DNA of 64,000 bases, taken from NCBI GenBank assembly GCA_964565685.1, contig CAZMFR010000002.1:1-64000 (forward strand). The letters run 5' to 3'. This DNA comes from JAGWNR01 sp964565685 (GTDB taxonomy: Bacteria > Patescibacteriota > Minisyncoccia > Phycocordibacterales > PALSA-1337). Positions 59,604 through 64,000 of this stretch are shown here, piece after piece (the first letter of the stretch is position 1; every line of letters starts with the position of its first letter). A program made the position numbers and the translations under genes. The notes beneath the pieces are model-generated. The model was not told where the DNA came from and did not search any database. It saw only the letters and a program-made list of their open reading frames with translations.

Positions 59604-61028
59604 TTAATTTCCGTTAGTGCTTGTCGAAACGATCACAGAGATCTTCTTTGGTGATGAAGGAATAGTGCGGATCCAGAACGGCATGATGGAAACCTGCGCG
59701 CTCCCTATAACAGAGCTATATTTGCTGAAAACAGAATCGCTGACAGACAATGGCTTGCCGAGCAATTGGCTCTTTATGGAATTCGCATCGATCACGCCGA
59801 CTATGTCTATGTCACCGGACAAGGAAAATCTGACGGACGTGGTTTTTGTGGAAAACGTCTGACCGACGGCAGGAGTGAAGATCAGCGAATCTAGACCGTT
59901 GACCGAATAATTATCCGCAGGAAATTGCGCGATCTGATCCTTTGCCAGGACATTTTCGAGGTCTCTTTCATTAAAGACAAATCCTGTTGCGGTGGCGCTC
60001 ATGGAAACATCCGCAGTGGTCGAGCCGGTGGAAGTCACTGTTGTCGAAGAGAAAACCTCATTGGCGGCGTTTTGATACAAAATATATCCATTCGGCACAA
60101 GATTTGAAAGCGATTGCATGGCAGACGAGGAAAGATCTGCCAATAAAGCGGTAGAGGCGGCGGCGAGAGTCGTGCTTGCCACAGACATATTCGGACCAGA
60201 TGAGCCGCCAGTGACATCAGTCGTCATTCTGCCGTAGAAAATCTTTGCTTTTGCTCCGCCCTGCCATGCCACTACAGACAAGTCGCCTTTCAAATTCGTC
60301 AAAGAGGAATTATAAGCGGGTCCTGGAGCGCTAGCGACGATTTTCACAGCGACAGTGCCGGCAGATTTTGAAGTGGCGGCTGGTATGACCACAGGATAGA
60401 CGGTTCTATAGATCAGACCTCGACCATCTTCGAGCCGTGTGCCAGCAGCCATCTTCTGTGGCGAAAGACTGGAGGCATTTACGAGCATGGCCATGCCTGT
60501 AGCGTATGTATTCAATATTCCTATGTTGGAAACCGGCTCTGATATGTGCGCTATGGTAGTGGTAGAAATCGTTTCGAAAGACAGATTTGGAGATTCGGCG
60601 TTTTGAGCGGCTGAAAAATTTCCATTGATCGGCACGTTCATAGATCGCGGGATTATCGTCACGCTAGCACGGGCAAGGATCATAGAAGCCGCGTATGCAA
60701 TGATCAGACAAGAGATTATGACGATCCCGCCGATCAACCATTTGAAATTTCTGCCGGCTCCGCCCTTTTTTGCTACGCGCGGCTCTCTCGGTTGGCTCTT
60801 ATGTTCTTTTGAAGAAGATGAAGCAGAGGAGGCAGAAGAGATCGGCTCCGCAGTGCGTTTAGATTCGGAGACATGTTCGAGATGGATCGGCACCCTTATG
60901 CCGCGTTCTGCTCGTTCCAGATCTGTTCGCGGAGGATTTTTCCTCGGTGGTTCATCGCTCAAAGCGACATCGCGGATGGTGCGGCGTTTGGATGGCAAAA
61001 TGTCTTGTACGATTTTTCGAGCGGGCAT
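59604..61028 (-). CDS. One-pass membrane protein with a large outer domain
   Basis: 474 residues. A charged, low-complexity cytoplasmic part (~1-93, Ser/Arg/Pro-rich), a transmembrane helix (~97-118), then ~350 residues rich in Ser, Thr, Ala and beta-like stretches (SVTIIPRSMNVPINGNFSAA). Such proteins are common in Patescibacteria and are sometimes annotated as baseplate J-like; I cannot confirm this. It follows the actin-fold gene by 20 bases, probably one operon, so the pair may form an envelope complex. Confidence 0.65.
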   Translation of the reverse strand: MPARKIVQDILPSKRRTIRDVALSDEPPRKNPPRTDLERAERGIRVPIHLEHVSESKRTAEPISSASSASSSSKEHKSQPREPRVAKKGGAGRNFKWLIGGIVIISCLIIAYAASMILARASVTIIPRSMNVPINGNFSAAQNAESPNLSFETISTTTIAHISEPVSNIGILNTYATGMAMLVNASSLSPQKMAAGTRLEDGRGLIYRTVYPVVIPAATSKSAGTVAVKIVASAPGPAYNSSLTNLKGDLSVVAWQGGAKAKIFYGRMTTDVTGGSSGPNMSVASTTLAAASTALLADLSSSAMQSLSNLVPNGYILYQNAANEVFSSTTVTSTGSTTADVSMSATATGFVFNERDLENVLAKDQIAQFPADNYSVNGLDSLIFTPAVGQTFSTKTTSVRFSLSGDIDIVGVIDANSIKSQLLGKPLSVSDSVFSKYSSVIGSAQVSIMPFWIRTIPSSPKKISVIVSTSTNGN

Positions 61029-61048
61029 GGAAATTATCCTATATTATA

Positions 61049-62206
61049 TTACAATTCCTTCGACAAAGATAATGCGACGGCATACATGCTGGCAGAGATA
61101 TCGGCTGAAACCGACGGTGAATATTCGACAAAAGGAGCCATCATTTCAGCGCCGGCGCATCTGATAGAAATCGTCGGCGAAAGTTTTTTCAAAGCAGATT
61201 CAAAAGCAGAAGCGAATCTTCCTGCTGAAACATATGCGACCGCAGGCAACGCCGATTCTTTTCCGCCGAAAGCCAAATCGATCATCCCTCGCGTCCATTC
61301 CCGCAATATTTTTTCTAGAACCGCTCTAGACGCATCCGCCATCTGACCTGTATTGTCGCCGTTGTCCAAAAGCGCCAACGACGAAACCGCCGCCGACTCG
61401 CTCTCTTTCGAGCTGATGGCAAATTTGCGCAAGAGCGTATCCGAGCCGAACGGCAATGATCCGCTGATTGCGCAAGACTCTTGCCTGACGATCAAGACAT
61501 CCGTCAATTCGCCATGGATTTGCAGCCAAATATAATCGGCGTGACGGGGCACCGCTCCACGGAGGGCTATATATCGCAGGATCGGAGCCGAATGGAAATT
61601 CTCGTCGCCTGCGCGGAAAACCCTGTTGATGCGCGATTTTATATCATCCAATATTTTTCGCGAAGCGAAAGAAACCGCCATAGTGCCTTCTAGCGACATC
61701 GCTTTCTTGTCCTCATAATCTGCGACTGGATAGCCGTTTATCTTTACCTCGAATAATTTTGCGTCGATAGCAGCGTTATCCCCAACGGCAAACATCCTCG
61801 ACGAAACGGCTCTTTCTTTTTCAAGAAGATCAGCCACAGCCGACCTCTTTATCGTCGTCTCTTTTTCAAAAGCCCTGTTTATACATGATAGACGCGAGAT
61901 TATCCAAGGAGAAGACAAGACGACATGTATCTTGTCTACGCGCGCCCGATCGATCAATTTTTTATCGAGGAGATCGTGCATGACCTTTTGGGTTGTTATA
62001 GCCGATTCGTCCAGCGCTTTCAGCATGTTGCGCGTCAAATACGCGCCATCTGTGTGCGCCTTGCGCAAGACCTGGCTTTCAATGTGATAGATTATGTTCG
62101 GCGTTTTGCCGGCCTCATATCGAACGACGATTGCACAAACAGAATCGCTCTCGATGTCAAATATCAGTTCGGTTGAGGATGGAGACCTTTTAGAAAAGAG
62201 GGACAT
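61049..62206 (-). CDS. Actin-fold (PilM/FtsA-like) protein
   Basis: 385 residues. The start ELIFDIESDSVCAIVV resembles the first phosphate-binding strand of PilM/FtsA-type ATPases; IWLQIHGELTDVLIV (~227) fits the second, and YVSAGRFAS (~330) the adenosine region. The phosphate loops are poorly conserved, so ATP binding is uncertain. PilM-like proteins form the cytoplasmic part of type IV pilus assemblies. TACAAT lies 7 bases before the ATG, suggesting a leaderless mRNA. Operon with the membrane protein at 59604. Confidence 0.6.
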   Translation of the reverse strand: MSLFSKRSPSSTELIFDIESDSVCAIVVRYEAGKTPNIIYHIESQVLRKAHTDGAYLTRNMLKALDESAITTQKVMHDLLDKKLIDRARVDKIHVVLSSPWIISRLSCINRAFEKETTIKRSAVADLLEKERAVSSRMFAVGDNAAIDAKLFEVKINGYPVADYEDKKAMSLEGTMAVSFASRKILDDIKSRINRVFRAGDENFHSAPILRYIALRGAVPRHADYIWLQIHGELTDVLIVRQESCAISGSLPFGSDTLLRKFAISSKESESAAVSSLALLDNGDNTGQMADASRAVLEKILREWTRGMIDLAFGGKESALPAVAYVSAGRFASAFESALKKLSPTISIRCAGAEMMAPFVEYSPSVSADISASMYAVALSLSKEL

Positions 62207-62353
62207 GCGAATATTGTATCATAGATGCAAATCATGCTTGTTGAAAAATAATCCACAATTAGCTTCCTCACGGCAAGCCACGATAAAATCACTCATTTAA
62301 AAGTCGACCTATCATCGACAAATATGAAAGAAAAGACTATTCCAAAGATTTAT

Positions 62354-64000
62354 TCACTCTAGCACCGCTTTTATTCTCCTCACTCCTTGCGAGCTGGCTT
62401 CTTCTTTTTTGATCTTGAAATGCCACTTCCCTTCAGGTCCGGCTAATTCGGAAGTATTTTTGACGTGAGGTCCGCCGCAGAATTCTTTTGAGTATGCTTT
62501 GTCCAAGATCGGACCTATGTAATAAACCGAGATCTGATCTCCATATTTTTCGCCAAAGAAATGCCTTGCGCCTGTCTTTTCGGCTTCATCTCGAGACAAA
62601 ACTATCTGATTGACCGGCAGAGCTGCCATGATCTTTTCATTGACGATCGCTTCCACCTTCTTCTTTTGCTCGTCGGTGAGCTTCGCACCGGTAAAGTCGT
62701 AGCGAAGGCGTTCAGGAGTGATGTTCGATCCTTTCTGACTGCCGAGATCTTCGCCAAGGACGTCATGGAGCGCCTGCTGTAGAAGGTGCGTCGCCGTGTG
62801 ATATCTGACGACCATCGGGTCGTTCGCATCTGCGAGACCGCCCTTGAATTTTTGTTCGGCACCGGTGCGGGAGAGTTTTTGATGCTCTTCTCTTTTATTT
62901 TCAAAGGTTTCTTTATCTATCTCAAGATTATTTTCTTTGGCAAACTCTTCAATAAGCTCATATGGTGCGCCAGAAGTTTGATATAGATTAAATACCGAAT
63001 TACCGCTGAGTCTTAAGACGCTTGGATTAGAGAATACATCATCACCAAAGTAATATTTCAGAGGTACCTTATATATGTCCAGGGCATCTTCGAGACCCTT
63101 GTTTTCAAGCTTAAAATTTCGAATACTATTTACCAATCTTACGATTTCATCAAAAATATTTTTTACACGCACCAGAGTCTCGGAAAACTTTATGCATTCA
63201 TCGTTCAATGCTTTCTTTATCGTCTCTGACTTCACTGCGAGCTCCGGATAACCCCCCTTATATATCGAAACGAATGTATCGACAAAGCGCGCAATGGTCG
63301 CAGAATCGAGCTTTTTATTCGCAGTATTCATGACAGCTCGACGGATGAATCGGCGCAAGATATATCCGCGATCAGTGTTCGACGGTATGATGCCATCAGC
63401 GATAAGGAAGATACTCGCGCGTAAATGGTCGGCGACTATGCGCTTGCTTCGAAGAGAGCTGGCTTCGTCCTTCATCAGATCCATGACAGGTTTGAACAAG
63501 TCAGTATCATACGTATTGTCCGAACCAGACAAAGTGATAGTGAGACGTTCCAGGCCAGCACCGGTATCGACAGACGGCTTTGGCAGTTTGCCGATTATCT
63601 TGCCGTCCTTCTTTTCATATTGCATAAAGACATCGTTCCACACCTCGACGATCTCTTGGACGCCGTCCGCCGCCGAATATTCCTTGTGCGTCAAAAGCGC
63701 GCCCTTGTGAGTATTCTTGATGTCGTAGAACATCTCGGTGTCCGGACCGCATGGTCCGTTGTCGCCTGCTTCCCACCAGTTGTTGCTCGCAGGGAGATAA
63801 AATATGCGGCCAGCTTCGCCTTTTCTGGTATCGCCGCCAAAATCGACCTTATTCTTCTTGAAAACCTCCTTCCATATATCAGCCGCTTCATCGTCACGCG
63901 GAGCATTCGCGTCGCCTTCAAATACACTGACATAGAGACGCGTTGGATCGAGACCGAGGCCTTCTGATTTTGAGGTAAGAAATTCGTAGCTCCATCCGAT
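62354..64000 (-). CDS. alaS: Alanyl-tRNA synthetase, 5' end outside the window, C-Ala domain absent
   Basis: 548 residues lie within the window and the frame runs open to its edge (SNNWWEAGDNGPCGPDTEMF near 63748-63808 is the class II core). The helical tRNA-recognition domain and the editing domain follow, with HTATHLLQQ and CGGPHVKNT (the four zinc/catalytic ligands). The protein stops right after the editing domain (RRIKAVLE), so the usual C-terminal oligomerisation/tRNA-elbow C-Ala domain is missing. The inner ATG at 63733 is not the true start. Confidence 0.95.
   Translation of the reverse strand: MGWSYEFLTSKSEGLGLDPTRLYVSVFEGDANAPRDDEAADIWKEVFKKNKVDFGGDTRKGEAGRIFYLPASNNWWEAGDNGPCGPDTEMFYDIKNTHKGALLTHKEYSAADGVQEIVEVWNDVFMQYEKKDGKIIGKLPKPSVDTGAGLERLTITLSGSDNTYDTDLFKPVMDLMKDEASSLRSKRIVADHLRASIFLIADGIIPSNTDRGYILRRFIRRAVMNTANKKLDSATIARFVDTFVSIYKGGYPELAVKSETIKKALNDECIKFSETLVRVKNIFDEIVRLVNSIRNFKLENKGLEDALDIYKVPLKYYFGDDVFSNPSVLRLSGNSVFNLYQTSGAPYELIEEFAKENNLEIDKETFENKREEHQKLSRTGAEQKFKGGLADANDPMVVRYHTATHLLQQALHDVLGEDLGSQKGSNITPERLRYDFTGAKLTDEQKKKVEAIVNEKIMAALPVNQIVLSRDEAEKTGARHFFGEKYGDQISVYYIGPILDKAYSKEFCGGPHVKNTSELAGPEGKWHFKIKKEEASSQGVRRIKAVLE

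Overview
The window reads as one scaffold from a small, reduced bacterial genome, most likely a Candidate Phyla Radiation (Patescibacteria, Parcubacteria-like) member. The evidence is gene content and form: a compact mraZ-rsmH-ftsL-ftsI-murF cluster, a short IF-2 with almost no N-terminal extension, a DUF4446 protein, many one-pass small membrane proteins, an alanyl-tRNA synthetase without its C-terminal domain, and many tRNAs ending in A73 with no encoded CCA. The exact lineage cannot be fixed without 16S rRNA or a marker tree. Two runs of exactly 100 N, each flanked by the same 55-bp sequence on both sides, show a scaffolded metagenome assembly.

Layout: 0.1-4 kb, an ABC exporter and an ABC-F ATPase. 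4-8 kb, small unknown genes, an NYN-domain protein, a possible structured RNA and tRNA-Glu with a tandem 158-bp repeat. 8.2-15.7 kb, cell-wall and division cluster, lysS and greA. 15.8-17.6 kb, an accessory patch (retropepsin-like protease, DUF5678-like protein, frameshifted BRO-N gene) and tRNA-Tyr. 17.6-28.6 kb, a Clp ATPase, a degenerate trypsin-fold protein, a cysteine desulfurase, infB-rbfA and six tRNA or tRNA-like loci. 29.1-32.4 kb, an AT-rich island with a KilA-N protein, a LexA-DNA methyltransferase fusion and an endonuclease VII-like nuclease. 32.4-36.9 kb, lepA, scpB, scpA and trpS. 37-46.9 kb, three large secreted proteins, two carrying peptidoglycan-binding repeats. 46.9-55.3 kb, chaperones dnaJ, dnaK and grpE mixed with a toxin-antitoxin pair and small membrane proteins. 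55.4-59.6 kb, the infA-rpmJ-rpsM-rpsK-rpsD-rpoA-rplQ-rplM-rpsI operon. 59.6-64 kb, a membrane protein, an actin-fold protein and alaS running off the edge.

The strongest candidate for an undescribed system is at 30.4-32.4 kb. A complete LexA-type repressor/self-cleaving peptidase (helix-turn-helix, Ala-Gly cleavage site, Ser and Lys catalytic residues) is fused in frame to a DNA methyltransferase of the TSPPY class. It lies tail to tail with an endonuclease VII-type nuclease gene, with the 3' ends overlapping. This looks like a restriction-modification system whose methyltransferase is tied to a damage-sensing repressor.

A second theme is palindromic repeat biology. A 114-bp palindromic element sits in frame inside both rsmH and lepA, in opposite orientations. 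Several tRNA genes, and one protein gene, have copies of their own 3' ends embedded in palindrome-rich sequence just downstream. Short 19-21-bp palindromes recur in genes and spacers. Another locus (23.1-23.4 kb) pairs a D-arm-less tRNA-like sequence with a promoter-terminator unit encoding a short RNA complementary to it. All functional statements are inferences from sequence read by eye; no database search was run.
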